DNA of 64,000 nucleotides from Tepidiphilus olei (GCF_006980705.1 NZ_SBHO01000002.1:62001-126000); one strand, 5' to 3'; shown: positions 35,367-45,129, counted from the first letter of the stretch. A program made the numbers and translations. Notes: a model not told the origin generated them from the sequence alone.

Positions 35367-36083
35367 AGCCCACACCCCTTGCTCGATGAGCATCGCGCGA
35401 GCTTGCTCGGCCCAGCCGCGATTGGCCGCCGGACTCGCCGGGCTCGGATGCAAGATGCGAGCAATGCGAACCGACTCGATCGTCGCGAGCGCCTGGCGCG
35501 CCCGCTGCTCCGCCCACGCCCCGACCCCGATCACCCATCGTGGCTGCAAGACCGCGACCACCTCGCGTAGGTGCGCGTCGCACATGGAGAGCAAGGACGC
35601 CCGCGCCTCGGAGGGTAATTTGTCGGGCGTGAGGTTGCGCGTACCGGCGAAGAAGGCGAGCGGACAGTAATTCGCCACGAAGTGCTCGGCAAAAAAGGCT
35701 GCCGCGGTACCGAATCGCGCACGAAAGAACCCCCACAGACGCGCTCCGGAAACTTCGGATCGACGACAGGACCACCCCTCGATCGGGCGTTGCGGATGCT
35801 CCCGAACCGGGCGGTCGATGGGCGCATCCAGGCCCAGCCACTCGCGTACCGCTGCGACCTCCCCGAAAGGCACTCCTGTTTGCACCATGCCGAATGGTCC
35901 GGGATTCATCCCCAAGAAAAGGACCCGTTTCGGCCCCTCGCCATAGCGGCGCAGGTATTGCTCATGCACCGCCCAAGCGTAGTCGAGCGGAGCATAGACA
36001 TGTGTCACCGGCAGATCAAACTCGAGTGTCGCGGTTCGCTCACGGAGACGACGCGCTGCTGCCACCAGCGCCTCGGCGCTCAT
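35364..36083 (-). CDS. SMUG1-type uracil-DNA glycosylase
   Basis: 239-residue family 3 uracil-DNA glycosylase. The water-activating motif is GMNPGPFGMVQTGVPFGE (residues about 60-78), the SMUG counterpart of motif A, and the DNA-intercalating motif is near ILHPSPASPAANRGW, matching the HPSP/A-R pattern of motif B. It would remove uracil and oxidised pyrimidines such as 5-hydroxymethyluracil. SMUG-type enzymes are patchy in bacteria. The ATG at 36083 overlaps the stop of the upstream lipoprotein gene (ATGA). The stop falls in the solo element repeat. Confidence 0.88.
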   Translation of the reverse strand: MSAEALVAAARRLRERTATLEFDLPVTHVYAPLDYAWAVHEQYLRRYGEGPKRVLFLGMNPGPFGMVQTGVPFGEVAAVREWLGLDAPIDRPVREHPQRPIEGWSCRRSEVSGARLWGFFRARFGTAAAFFAEHFVANYCPLAFFAGTRNLTPDKLPSEARASLLSMCDAHLREVVAVLQPRWVIGVGAWAEQRARQALATIESVRIARILHPSPASPAANRGWAEQARAMLIEQGVWA

Positions 36084-36715
36084 CGCTCCACCTCCGCCGC
36101 CCAACGCGCGACCTCCGCACTCACGCGCGCGAGCGCTTCGCCGAGCGCGAGCACGGCTCCTTCGGCGTCGGGGCGGGGTACGGAAACCGTCGCACCAAAG
36201 CGCCGGCTCGCCAGTACCTTCCCGTCGCTGGCTTGCACCCAGCGCGCCCGCAGTGCCACTTCCGCTTCACCGTAAGGGGTAGGTCCAACCGGCGGCACCC
36301 GTTCTTCCATGAGATCGACGTCGACGGCGAGCCGTCGATCGGCCGGTAAGCGCGCCTGCGGCGGAAGCACCACGCGGAATGCGCCGCTTTCCTCGAGATG
36401 GCGCGTGAGCACCACCGCCACAGCCTCTTGGGGCGGCTCCGCCCAGCGACTGAGGGTGTAATACTCCAGGCGCAGCGGCTCGCGACGGTAGGCGATGCGC
36501 TCTCCGGCAAAAGCCGGCGCCACCCAGGGCGTACTCACCTGAACCGTCAGCGGCAGCGACTGCGAAACGCCGTGCGCTGCGCCCGATCCCGCCGCACGGG
36601 CCGCCGCTTCCAGCGACAGCCGCGCCGGTGCCTGTGCAGGCCCCTGAGGCCCCACTGCACAAGCACCCACCGTCAGGCTCGTACCCAGAATCAGCAAAAT
36701 CGCCCTGGCGCCCAT
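36080..36715 (-). CDS. PqiC-like ABC transport auxiliary lipoprotein
   Basis: 211-residue lipoprotein of the ABC-type transport auxiliary family (PqiC/YmbA, DUF330). The signal peptide ARAILLILGTSLTVGAC has a lipobox GAC. The body has VSTPWVAPAFAGERIAYRREPLRLEYYTLSRWAEPP, typical of the family, and AEVALRARWVQASDGKVLASRRFGA. It acts at the outer membrane with an MCE protein. It starts five bases after the MCE gene. In related genomes the ATPase and permease genes come directly before the MCE gene; here they are at 44368-46262. Confidence 0.87.
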   Translation of the reverse strand: MGARAILLILGTSLTVGACAVGPQGPAQAPARLSLEAAARAAGSGAAHGVSQSLPLTVQVSTPWVAPAFAGERIAYRREPLRLEYYTLSRWAEPPQEAVAVVLTRHLEESGAFRVVLPPQARLPADRRLAVDVDLMEERVPPVGPTPYGEAEVALRARWVQASDGKVLASRRFGATVSVPRPDAEGAVLALGEALARVSAEVARWAAEVER

Positions 36716-36719
36716 CGTG

Positions 36720-37616
36720 TCATTCCCCTGGTCCGGGCCGCTCCGGGGGATCACCCCACAGCAAACGTTGCGGCCGCTCTTCGAGCGAAGTGCTCAAACG
36801 CTCCAACCGCATCAATGAGGATTCCAGCCGTTGCAGCGCAGCCACTGCCTCAGGCTGCACCCTGCGACGCGCCGCCTGCAGCTCCTCCTGCGCCGTCACG
36901 GTAGCCTCGCGCAGTGCCGCAGCCGTTTGCTGCAGTTCTCCCAAGAGCGCCTGCGCCTCGTTCAACGTCCGCCGCCCGTCGACGGCTAGCTCCGGCATCT
37001 GCGCCGCGGCTCGTTCGAAGGAGGCAGCCAATGCGTCGATGCGTTTCTCCTGGGCGGCGAGCGCAGCCATGAAACGGCGCGCGTCGGCCATCGTCGCCGT
37101 GAGGTTGGCGAGGTTGTCGTCGGAGAGGAGCTTGTGCAGCTGCTGCATCACCCCCGCCACCTGCTCCAGATTCTGCGACAGCGCCACGTCCAGCCGGCGC
37201 ATCAGCGATGGTGCAGACTGGATCACCGCCGGGCGCCCGTCCGGCCCGGGCAACAGCGGAGGCGATTCGGCGGATCCACCCGAGAGCTCGATGTACGACA
37301 GGCCCGTCAACCCTTGGCTGGCGATCGTCGCCTTGGTATCGACCTTGACTGGCGTGCCTTCGACGATCTCCAAATCGATGGCCACCTGCTCGGCATCGAA
37401 CAGGCGCACCGACGACACTCGCCCCACCACCACACCGCGATAGCGCACGAAACTGCCGCGGTTGACGCCGGTCACCGATTCGGTCGTCAGCACTCGGTAA
37501 GGCAGATAGCGGCGTGTATCGACGTCGGCGCCCAGCCACAAGCCCAAGCCGACGAGGGCCGTGAGCGTCAAAACGACGAACACGCCGACGATCGCGTAGG
37601 GAACGCGCGATTCCAC
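36720..37616 (-). CDS. MCE-domain lipid transport protein (MlaD-like)
   Basis: 298-residue single-MCE-domain protein. An N-terminal anchor helix (YAIVGVFVVLTLTALVGLGLWL) is followed by the MCE domain (about 35-115: VTGVNRGSFVRYRGVVVGRVSSVRL and ATIASQGLTGLSYIELSGG). A long helical coiled region (about 135-285) is rich in Ala, Glu and Arg. It would form the periplasmic ring of an Mla/Pqi-type lipid transporter. No ATPase or permease gene is adjacent. The preceding gene on this strand is a dienelactone-hydrolase-like gene ending 26 bases away. Confidence 0.9.
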   Translation of the reverse strand: MESRVPYAIVGVFVVLTLTALVGLGLWLGADVDTRRYLPYRVLTTESVTGVNRGSFVRYRGVVVGRVSSVRLFDAEQVAIDLEIVEGTPVKVDTKATIASQGLTGLSYIELSGGSAESPPLLPGPDGRPAVIQSAPSLMRRLDVALSQNLEQVAGVMQQLHKLLSDDNLANLTATMADARRFMAALAAQEKRIDALAASFERAAAQMPELAVDGRRTLNEAQALLGELQQTAAALREATVTAQEELQAARRRVQPEAVAALQRLESSLMRLERLSTSLEERPQRLLWGDPPERPGPGE

Positions 37617-37642
37617 GTCTGGTCAGCGCCGAGGTGCTCGTC

Positions 37643-38362
37643 TCAAGCGAAGATCTCGCGCAAAAACTCGCGCAGGATCGCCCAGGAACGCGCATCGGCC
37701 GACGGGCTGTAGACGGTGCCGAAAGAAGGATCGTTCGCTTCCGGCAGGGTGAAGGCGTGCATGGTGTTGCCGAAGGCATGCAACTGCCAGTCGGCGCCGG
37801 CTTCCGTCATTTCCTTGGCGAAGTCCACCACCATGTTCGGCGGCACCATGGGATCGTCCCAACCGTGCAGCGCCAGCACCTTGGCCTTGATCTTCTTGCC
37901 CGCGGTGTTGCCCGGCGGCGTGAAGAGGCCGTGGAAGCTCGCCACCCCGCGCACGTCGGCCCCGCTGCGCGCCAGATCGAGCACCGTGAGCCCACCGAAG
38001 CAGAAACCGATCGCCGCGATCCGGTCGGCATCGACTTCGGGCTGGGCACGCAGGGTCTCGATCGCCTTGGCGATGCGCCCCTGCAGCTTCGCGCGATCCT
38101 CGATGAAAGGCGTCATCAGCTTCGCGTTCTCTTCCTTGCTCGTGCCGAGCACCCCTTTGCCGTACATATCGACGGCAAATCCGACGTAGCCCTGCATCGC
38201 GAGCTGACGCGCTTTTTCACACTCGAATGCGGTACGTCCGGCCCAGGCATGCGCCACGGCCACGGCCGGACGCCTGCCCGTAATCGCATCGTCCCACGCC
38301 AGGAAGCCTTCGAGCGTAGTGCCCTCGTGTGTGTATTCCACCAAACGCGTGCGTATCGTCAT
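37643..38362 (-). CDS. Dienelactone hydrolase family protein
   Basis: 239-residue DLH-type alpha/beta hydrolase. The nucleophile Cys is in IGFCFGGLTVLDLARS, the acid in HGWDDPMVPPN, and the His in MHAFTLPEANDP; AHAWAGRTAFE precedes the cap. Dienelactone hydrolases act in aromatic ring-cleavage pathways, but many family members are general esterases and there are no other ring-cleavage genes nearby. An ATG at 38362 with GGAGG seven to eight bases upstream is chosen over the longer frame. Confidence 0.88.
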   Translation of the reverse strand: MTIRTRLVEYTHEGTTLEGFLAWDDAITGRRPAVAVAHAWAGRTAFECEKARQLAMQGYVGFAVDMYGKGVLGTSKEENAKLMTPFIEDRAKLQGRIAKAIETLRAQPEVDADRIAAIGFCFGGLTVLDLARSGADVRGVASFHGLFTPPGNTAGKKIKAKVLALHGWDDPMVPPNMVVDFAKEMTEAGADWQLHAFGNTMHAFTLPEANDPSFGTVYSPSADARSWAILREFLREIFA

Positions 38363-38417
38363 CTCGTTCCTCCTCTGGGCAGGAAATCCTTGCGGGCCAA
38401 ATAACCCTCGATATATG

Positions 38418-38630
38418 TTAGCACCGCCCTCCCCTGCTGACCACCGCTGCGCCTCGGACCGATTCACGGCTGCGCCCTGCCTCGGCCACCAACCATTGAC
38501 GAAATGCCGCCAGCGCTTGGCGTTCGGCCTTGCGCTCGGGCACGATCAGGTAATAGGCGCGGCGGCTCACGAAGCTGCGATTGCGGGGAATCATCAGCTC
38601 TCCGGCGGCGAGCTCCAGCGTGCCCGCCCC
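38418..38630 (-). pseudogene. Decayed LysR-type regulator, C-terminal fragment (GcvA/GcdR-like)
   Basis: A minus-strand fragment encodes TLELAAGELMIPRN, then RSFVSRRAYYLIVPERKAERQALAAFRQWLVAEA, which is the C-terminal end of GcvA-type LysR regulators (the SRRAYYL...F..WL pattern). No start, DNA-binding domain or effector-domain body is visible upstream; the 38640-38820 stretch reads in other frames with no clear homology. A LysR-type gene is often divergent from glutaryl-CoA dehydrogenase, so this is probably the remains of that regulator. The rest of 38363-38829 holds only the two gene leaders. Confidence 0.65.
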
Positions 38631-38829
38631 TGGTCGGACATCACCGCCAAGGTATCGCACTCCAGCGCCTCGAGCCGCAGCGCCATCGTCGAAGGCATTC
38701 GCTTGCGCATCCCCTACCCTCACGCAATGAGCGCAGCGCACCGGTCGATGCATAAAAAGCGCTTGTCGACGGGAGATTCCCTTTATACCATACCAAAACA
38801 TCACACCCGACCCGCCAAAGGAGAACCTC

Positions 38830-40017
38830 ATGTCCGCTCACCGCCCCACTTTCGACTGGCAAGATCCGCTGCTGCTTGACGCCCAGCTCACCGAAACGGA
38901 ACGCCTCGTACGCGACACGGCTCATGATTACGCCCAAGAAAAACTCATGCCGCGAGTCCGCGACGCCTTTCGCCACGAAAAAATCGACCCGACGATCTTC
39001 CGTGAAATGGGCGAGCTGGGCCTGCTCGGCCCAACCATCCCCGAAGAATACGGTGGTGCGGGGCTCAACTACGTCGCCTATGGGCTCATCGCCCGCGAGA
39101 TCGAATACGTCGACTCGGGCTACCGTTCGATGATGAGCGTGCAGAGTTCGCTCGTGATGGTCCCCATCCACGAATTCGGCACTGAATCGCAAAAGCGCAA
39201 ATACCTGCCCAAACTCGCCCGCGGCGAATGGATCGGCTGTTTCGGGCTCACCGAGCCCAACCACGGCTCCGACCCGGGCGGCATGGAGAGCCGGGCGCGC
39301 CGCGTCGACGGCGGCTACCTTCTGTCAGGCAACAAGATGTGGATCACCAACAGCCCCATCGCCGACGTCTTCGTCGTCTGGGCCAAAGACGACGAGGGAC
39401 AGATCCGCGGCTTCATCCTGGAGAAAGGGTGGAAAGGGCTCTCGGCGCCGGTCATCCATGGCAAGGTGGGGCTGCGCACCTCGGTCACCGGCGAAATCGT
39501 CATGGACGAGGTCTTCGTGCCCGAGGAAAACGTCTTCCCCGAAGTCCGCGGCCTCAAGGGCCCCTTCACCTGTCTGAATTCCGCCCGCTTCGGCATCGCC
39601 TGGGGTGCGCTGGGCGCAGCCCAAGCCTGCTACGAGACCGCCCGCAACTACGTGCTCGAACGCAAGCAGTTCGGCCGGCCACTAGCGGCCAACCAGCTCA
39701 TCCAGAAAAAGCTCGCCGACATGTGCACCGAGATCGCCCTTGGGCTGCAGACGGTGCTGCGCATCGGGCGGATGAAGGACGAAGGCATCGCGACCGTCGA
39801 ACTCACCTCCCTCGTCAAGCGCAATTCCTGCGGCAAGGCGCTCGACATCGCCCGCACCGCCCGCGACATGCTCGGTGGCAACGGCATCAGCGACGAATAC
39901 TGCGTGGCGCGCCACCTCGTCAACCTCGAAGTGGTCAATACCTACGAGGGTACGCACGACATCCACGCCCTCATCCTCGGCCGTGCCATCACCGGCATCG
40001 CCGCCTTTGCCAACTGA
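38830..40017 (+). CDS. gcdH: Glutaryl-CoA dehydrogenase
   Basis: 395-residue acyl-CoA dehydrogenase that oxidises and decarboxylates glutaryl-CoA to crotonyl-CoA. It starts in the GcdH pattern [17 protein letters not shown] and has [43 protein letters not shown], and the catalytic-Glu motif [21 protein letters not shown] with the GcdH ending. The ATG follows AAAGGAG. It is followed 18 bases later by a class III CoA-transferase. The electron acceptor would be ETF; no etf genes are in the window. Confidence 0.96.
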   Translation: MSAHRPTFDWQDPLLLDAQLTETERLVRDTAHDYAQEKLMPRVRDAFRHEKIDPTIFREMGELGLLGPTIPEEYGGAGLNYVAYGLIAREIEYVDSGYRSMMSVQSSLVMVPIHEFGTESQKRKYLPKLARGEWIGCFGLTEPNHGSDPGGMESRARRVDGGYLLSGNKMWITNSPIADVFVVWAKDDEGQIRGFILEKGWKGLSAPVIHGKVGLRTSVTGEIVMDEVFVPEENVFPEVRGLKGPFTCLNSARFGIAWGALGAAQACYETARNYVLERKQFGRPLAANQLIQKKLADMCTEIALGLQTVLRIGRMKDEGIATVELTSLVKRNSCGKALDIARTARDMLGGNGISDEYCVARHLVNLEVVNTYEGTHDIHALILGRAITGIAAFAN

Positions 40018-40034
40018 GGCGAGGAATCGCGACG

Positions 40035-41258
40035 ATGGACCAAGCCCTCTCCCACCTGCGCGTGCTCGATCTCTCGCGCGTGCTGGCCGGCCCCTGGGCG
40101 AGCCAGCTGCTCGCCGATCTGGGTGCCGACGTCATCAAGATCGAAAAGCCCGGCAGCGGCGACGACACCCGCACCTGGGGGCCGCCGTGGTGGAAGGGAA
40201 ACGGTGAAGACGAGGAAAAAGTAGCCGCCTACTTCCTGTGCGCGAACCGCAACAAACGCTCGCTCACCGTCGACCTCACCCGCTCCGAAGGCCAGGAGAT
40301 CATACGGCGCCTGGCCGAAAAGGCCGACGTCGTCATCGAAAATTTCAAGGTGGGGACGCTGGCGCGCTACGGCCTGGATTACGCCAGCATCTCGGCGCGC
40401 AACCCCCGACTCGTGTATTGCTCCATCACCGGTTTCGGCCAGACCGGTCCCTATGCGCCCCGGGCGGGATACGATTTCCTCATCCAGGGCATGGGCGGCC
40501 TCATGAGCATCACGGGTCGGCCCGACCACGAACCCGGCGGCGGACCGATGAAAGTGGGCGTGGCGCTCACCGACATCCTCACCGGGCTCTACGCCGCCAA
40601 TGCCATCCTCGCTGCGCTTGCCTGGCGCGAACGCAGCGGCCGAGGCCAGTACATCGACATGGCGCTCCTCGACGTGCAGGTCGCCTGCCTCGCCAACCAG
40701 GCGCTCAACTACCTCACCACCGGCCAGGATCCTCAGCGGATGGGCAACGCCCACCCCAGCGTCGTCCCCTACCAAGATTTTCCCACTGCCGATGGCTGGA
40801 TGATCCTGGCGATTGGCAACGATGGTCAATTCGCCCGTTTCTGTGCCGAAGCAGGGGTGCCGGAACTCGCCGCCGACCCGCGCTATGCCACCAACCCGGC
40901 GCGCGTCGCCCACCGCGCCGAGCTGATCCCGCGCCTGCAGGAGCTCACCCGCACGCGCAGCACCGATGCCTGGATCGCCGCCCTGGAACGGGCCGGCGTT
41001 CCCTGCGGCCCCATCAATCCCCTCTCCCGGGTCTTCGCCGACCCCCAAGTGCGTGCCCGCGGCATGGCGCTGCACCTGCCCCACGAGCGGCTGGGCGAGG
41101 TACCCCAGGTCGCCAACCCCATGCGGCTGTCGGCTACCCCTCCGGCCTATCGAGGTGCTCCGCCGCTCCTGGGTGAGCACACCGCCGAAGTGCTGCGCGA
41201 GGTGCTCGGGATGGACGAGGCCGAAATATCGTCGCTGCAGGCCAAAGGCATCGTGTGA
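40035..41258 (+). CDS. Class III CoA-transferase, probable succinyl-CoA:glutarate CoA-transferase
   Basis: 407-residue family III CoA-transferase (CaiB/BaiF group). It begins LRVLDLSRVLAGPWASQLLADLGADVIKIEKPGSGDDTR, the family start, and has the catalytic Asp in IDMALLDVQVACLANQAL. It ends EVLREVLGMDEAEISSLQAKGIV. Its position directly after glutaryl-CoA dehydrogenase matches the gcdG arrangement, in which the enzyme makes glutaryl-CoA from glutarate; the substrate is inferred from context. The same strand and 18-base spacing suggest cotranscription. Confidence 0.9.
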   Translation: MDQALSHLRVLDLSRVLAGPWASQLLADLGADVIKIEKPGSGDDTRTWGPPWWKGNGEDEEKVAAYFLCANRNKRSLTVDLTRSEGQEIIRRLAEKADVVIENFKVGTLARYGLDYASISARNPRLVYCSITGFGQTGPYAPRAGYDFLIQGMGGLMSITGRPDHEPGGGPMKVGVALTDILTGLYAANAILAALAWRERSGRGQYIDMALLDVQVACLANQALNYLTTGQDPQRMGNAHPSVVPYQDFPTADGWMILAIGNDGQFARFCAEAGVPELAADPRYATNPARVAHRAELIPRLQELTRTRSTDAWIAALERAGVPCGPINPLSRVFADPQVRARGMALHLPHERLGEVPQVANPMRLSATPPAYRGAPPLLGEHTAEVLREVLGMDEAEISSLQAKGIV

Positions 41259-41595
41259 ACGGCGAGCGGCTTTGCAATTTTTGCTCCCATTACCTACACT
41301 GATGCGACCGCGACTTCACGAACGCAAGGGCGAAGCAGAAAAGCTACCGCAACAGAAACACCATTCACACGGAAGGGGCGCCGCGCAAAACCCTCCTTGG
41401 CGTTTACCGCCGGGCCGGGCGCCTCGAGTGCCGTATGCAAATTCAATATCATATGGGTAAGCACGCATGTGAGCCCTGGAAAATGCCGCCATGCAGTCGC
41501 GCAGTCGCTCATTCGGAGCATCCGACTAACGCTCCGCAGTAGGCACCAAAATCCCACAAGGACTGGTTTGCGCCCCGTTCTCACGAGGAACCATC
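41259..41595. other. Intergenic region upstream of glutamate dehydrogenase
   Basis: 337 bases without a convincing gene. It contains a promoter-like pair (see 41272-41300) and an AT-rich patch around 41440-41455 (AATTCAATATCATATG). No hairpin terminator or known riboswitch pattern was recognised after the CoA-transferase stop. Confidence 0.6.
41272..41300 (+). promoter_or_regulatory. Possible sigma70 promoter upstream of glutamate dehydrogenase
   Basis: TTGCAA is followed after 17 bases by TACACT. It would give a leader of about 290 bases before the glutamate dehydrogenase start. The match is fair but a promoter nearer the gene cannot be excluded. Confidence 0.4.
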
Positions 41596-42873
41596 ATGAC
41601 GAACTCCCTCCCCTCCTACCTCGATCGCTCCCACCTCGGCCCTTGGGAAGTCTTCCTCGAACAGGTCGACCGCGTGCACCCTCACCTCGGCGAACTGGGC
41701 TACTGGATCGAAACCCTCAAACGACCCAAGCGTATCCTCATCGTCGACATCCCGGTGAAGATGGACGACGGTTCGATCCGGCACTTCGAAGGCTACCGCG
41801 TCCACCACAACACCTCGCGCGGGCCCGGCAAGGGCGGGGTGCGCTATCACCAGGACGTCACGCTCTCCGAGGTGATGGCGCTCGCCGGCTGGATGACGAT
41901 CAAGAACGCCGTGATCGGTCTTCCTTTCGGGGGAGCCAAGGGAGGGGTACGGGTCGATCCCCGCACCCTGACCCGGGGTGAACTGGAGCGCCTCACTCGC
42001 CGCTACACCAGCGAGATCGGCGTACTCATCGGCCCGGACAAGGACATCCCTGCGCCGGACGTCAACACCAACGAGCAGATCATGGCCTGGATGATGGATA
42101 CCTACTCCATCAACCAGGGGCGGACGGTGATGGGTGTGGTCACCGGCAAGCCGGTCAGCCTCGGTGGCAGCCTGGGCCGGCGCGAAGCCACCGGTCGCGG
42201 CGTCTTCATCGTCGGGCGCAGCGCGGCGCGCAAACTCGGCCTGGATCTGGCTGGCGCTCGTGTCACCATCCAGGGCTACGGCAACGTCGGGGCTACCGCC
42301 GCCCGTTGTTTCGCCTCGGCCGGCGCAAAAATCGTCGCCCTGCAAGACGTCACCGGCACGACCCACAACGGTGACGGCATCGACCTCGACGCCCTGCAGC
42401 ACTGGCTCGACGGCGGGGGTACCCTGGGGCGGTTCCCGGGGGCCACGACGATCGCGAACGAAGACCTCTGGTCGGTCGAAACGGACATCCTCGTTCCGGC
42501 CGCCCTCGAAGGCCAGATCGACCGGCACAACGCCATGGACATCAAGGCGCGGCTCATCCTCGAAGGCGCCAACGGCCCCACCACGCCCGAAGCCGACGAC
42601 ATCCTCACCTCCCGCGGGGTGACCATCGTGCCCGACGTACTCACCAATGCCGGCGGGGTCACGGTGAGCTATTTCGAGTGGGTGCAGGATTTCTCCAGTT
42701 TCTTCTGGACCGAGCAGGAGATCAACGAACGGCTCGAGCGCATCCTCAGCGAAGCCTTCGAGGCCGTATGGAAAGCCGCGCAAGAACACCGCGTGACGCT
42801 GCGCACCGCCGCCTATATCCTCGCCTGCCGGCGCGTGCTCGAGGCACGGCAGCTGCGCGGCATTTATCCCTAA
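41596..42873 (+). CDS. Glutamate dehydrogenase
   Basis: 425-residue Glu/Leu/Phe/Val dehydrogenase, hexameric type. It has the substrate-binding [38 protein letters not shown], the catalytic Lys in [11 protein letters not shown], and the cofactor segment [17 protein letters not shown]. The [12 protein letters not shown] motif is that of glutamate dehydrogenases. NAD or NADP use cannot be fixed from sequence alone. It interconverts glutamate and 2-oxoglutarate with ammonia, so it could take glutamate from pyroglutamate hydrolysis or from transamination. It is followed 20 bases later by a semialdehyde dehydrogenase. Confidence 0.93.
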   Translation: MTNSLPSYLDRSHLGPWEVFLEQVDRVHPHLGELGYWIETLKRPKRILIVDIPVKMDDGSIRHFEGYRVHHNTSRGPGKGGVRYHQDVTLSEVMALAGWMTIKNAVIGLPFGGAKGGVRVDPRTLTRGELERLTRRYTSEIGVLIGPDKDIPAPDVNTNEQIMAWMMDTYSINQGRTVMGVVTGKPVSLGGSLGRREATGRGVFIVGRSAARKLGLDLAGARVTIQGYGNVGATAARCFASAGAKIVALQDVTGTTHNGDGIDLDALQHWLDGGGTLGRFPGATTIANEDLWSVETDILVPAALEGQIDRHNAMDIKARLILEGANGPTTPEADDILTSRGVTIVPDVLTNAGGVTVSYFEWVQDFSSFFWTEQEINERLERILSEAFEAVWKAAQEHRVTLRTAAYILACRRVLEARQLRGIYP

Positions 42874-42893
42874 CTGCACTGAAGGTAATCCTC

Positions 42894-44345
42894 ATGAATC
42901 TCAAAGACCCTTCCCTCTTCCGTACCCAAGCCTACATCGACGGGCGCTGGGTCGATGCCGACGACGGTGCCGTGCTCACCGTACGCAACCCCGCCGATGG
43001 CAGCGTGCTCGGTACCGTGCCCAAGATGGGCGCTACCGAGACGCGCCGCGCGATCGAGGCGGCCAACGCCGCCTGGCCGGCCTGGCGCGCCCTCACCGCC
43101 GGGGCGCGCGCCCGCATCCTGCGCCGCTGGTTCGACCTCATCGTCGAAAACCAGGAAGACTTGGCCCTGATCATGACCTCGGAGCAGGGCAAACCTTTGA
43201 CCGAGGCACGCGGCGAAGTGCTCTATGCCGCTTCCTTCATCGAGTGGTTCGCCGAAGAGGGCAAGCGCATCTACGGTGACGTCATTCCGCCGCATCAGAC
43301 CGACAAGCGCATCGTCGTCACCAAGGAGCCGATCGGTGTGTGCGGCGCGATCACCCCCTGGAATTTCCCCTCTGCCATGATCACCCGCAAGGCTGGGCCG
43401 GCACTCGCCGCCGGCTGCCCCATGGTGCTCAAGCCCGCGAGCCAAACCCCGTACTCGGCCCTGGCGCTGGCGGTGCTCGCCGAACGAGCCGGCGTACCGG
43501 CAGGCGTGTTCAACGTCGTCACCGGTTCGGCCACGGCCATCGGCGGTGAGCTCACCGCCAATCCCACCGTGCGCAAGCTCTCGTTTACCGGCTCCACCGA
43601 GATCGGCATCAAGCTCATGGCGCAGTGCGCCCCCACCCTGAAAAAACTTTCGCTCGAACTCGGTGGCAATGCGCCATTCATCGTCTTCGACGATGCCGAT
43701 CTCGACGCCGCCGTGCAGGGGGCTCTCGCCTCGAAATACCGCAACACGGGCCAGACCTGCGTGTGCGCGAACCGTCTGCTCGTGCAAGACGGCGTCTATG
43801 AGCGTTTCGCCACCAAGCTCGCCGAGGCCGTCTCCCGGCTCAAGGTCGGCCCGGGGCTCGCCGAAGGCACCAACCAGGGGCCCCTGATCGACGAGAACGC
43901 CGTGCGCAAGGTCGAGGAGCACATCGCCGACGCCGTGAGCAAAGGGGCACGCATCGTGCTTGGCGGCAAGCGCCATCCCCTGGGCGGGACCTTTTTCGAG
44001 CCCACCATCCTTGCCGACGTCACGCCCGAGATGAAAGTGGCACGCGAAGAGACCTTCGGTCCGGTAGCGCCGCTCTTCCGTTTCCACACCGAAGAAGAAG
44101 CCATTCGCATGGCCAACGATACCGAGTATGGACTAGCCGCCTATTTCTACACCGAATCCTCGAGCCGCGTCTGGCGCGTGGGCGAGGCGCTCGAATACGG
44201 CATCGTCGGCATCAACACGGGCATCATCTCCACCGAGGTCGCTCCTTTCGGCGGCATGAAGTTCTCCGGCATGGGGCGCGAGGGCTCCAAATACGGCATC
44301 GAGGAATATATAGAGATCAAGTACATGTGCATCGGCGGCATCTGA
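42894..44345 (+). CDS. Succinate/glutarate-semialdehyde dehydrogenase (GabD/DavD type)
   Basis: 483-residue aldehyde dehydrogenase of the GabD group. It starts MNLKDPSLFRTQAYIDGRW, has the GabD motif ITPWNFPSAMITRKAGPALAAGC, general base Glu in LSLELGGNAPFIVFDDAD, and nucleophile Cys in RNTGQTCVCANRLLVQ. It ends GGMKFSGMGREGSKYGIEEYIEIKYMCIGGI, typical of GabD/DavD. With glutaryl-CoA dehydrogenase and the CoA-transferase just upstream, glutarate semialdehyde (5-aminovalerate route) is as likely a substrate as succinate semialdehyde. The ATG has AAGG upstream. Confidence 0.93.
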   Translation: MNLKDPSLFRTQAYIDGRWVDADDGAVLTVRNPADGSVLGTVPKMGATETRRAIEAANAAWPAWRALTAGARARILRRWFDLIVENQEDLALIMTSEQGKPLTEARGEVLYAASFIEWFAEEGKRIYGDVIPPHQTDKRIVVTKEPIGVCGAITPWNFPSAMITRKAGPALAAGCPMVLKPASQTPYSALALAVLAERAGVPAGVFNVVTGSATAIGGELTANPTVRKLSFTGSTEIGIKLMAQCAPTLKKLSLELGGNAPFIVFDDADLDAAVQGALASKYRNTGQTCVCANRLLVQDGVYERFATKLAEAVSRLKVGPGLAEGTNQGPLIDENAVRKVEEHIADAVSKGARIVLGGKRHPLGGTFFEPTILADVTPEMKVAREETFGPVAPLFRFHTEEEAIRMANDTEYGLAAYFYTESSSRVWRVGEALEYGIVGINTGIISTEVAPFGGMKFSGMGREGSKYGIEEYIEIKYMCIGGI

Positions 44346-44367
44346 TGGTGCCACGGCGCGCGGCGGC

Positions 44368-45129
44368 TCACCTCCCCGCCCGCGCCGAGAAGTACGCCCG
44401 CAGCTCCGGCTCCGGCCGCTGGGCCAGCTCCTCGGCCGTCCCCACGGCCAATACCTTCTTTCGGGCGAGAAAGACCACGAGGTCGCTCGCACCGAAGATC
44501 GAGTCGAGATCGTGCGTGACCTGAAAAATGGTCACGCCCAGGGCATCGCGCAACTCCAATACGAGCCGGTCGAATGCCCGGGCGCTCACCGGATCGAGCC
44601 CCGAGGTCGGCTCGTCGAGAAAGAGAATCTCGGGATCGAGCGCGAGCGCCCGGGCGAGCGCCGCGCGCTTGGTCATGCCGCCGGAGAGTTCGCGCGGATG
44701 GCGATGCACCGCGTCCGCGTCCAACCCTGCAAGCTGGATTTTGAGCATGGCCAGTTCCTCGCGCAGCCGTAGGGGCAAGCGGGTATGTTCGGCAAGCGGC
44801 AGCATCACGTTCTCCAGTACCGTGAGGGAGGTGAAGAGCGCCCCCTGCTGGAACATAACCCCCAGGCGCAGCTGCAGACGGATACGCTCCGCGCGCCCGA
44901 GAGAGGCCACGTCCCGCCCCAGGAGCCGGATGGAACCGGCAGCCGGGCGCGTGAGCATGATGAGGTTGTTGAGGAGCACCGTCTTGCCGCTGCCGCTGCC
45001 CCCGACGAGCGAAACCACCTTGCCGCGCGGCACGACCAGGTCGAGCCCCTCGTGGACCACGTGTTTGCCGAAGCGGTTGCACAGGCCATGCACCTCGATC
45101 GCGGGCGTATCTTCGCTTACCTCGCTCAT
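44368..45129 (-). CDS. ABC transporter ATP-binding protein (MlaF-like)
   Basis: 253-residue ABC ATPase of the Mla/MCE group. Walker A is GGSGSGKT, Q-loop LGVMFQQGALFTSLTV, signature LSGGMTKRAALARAL (the MTKR form is typical of MlaF-type ATPases), Walker B ILFLDEPTSGLDP, and switch His in VTHDLDS. The ATG overlaps the permease stop (ATGA). It is the partner expected for the MCE protein at 36720-37616. Convergent with the semialdehyde dehydrogenase gene, 22 bases apart. Confidence 0.92.
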   Translation of the reverse strand: MSEVSEDTPAIEVHGLCNRFGKHVVHEGLDLVVPRGKVVSLVGGSGSGKTVLLNNLIMLTRPAAGSIRLLGRDVASLGRAERIRLQLRLGVMFQQGALFTSLTVLENVMLPLAEHTRLPLRLREELAMLKIQLAGLDADAVHRHPRELSGGMTKRAALARALALDPEILFLDEPTSGLDPVSARAFDRLVLELRDALGVTIFQVTHDLDSIFGASDLVVFLARKKVLAVGTAEELAQRPEPELRAYFSARAGR

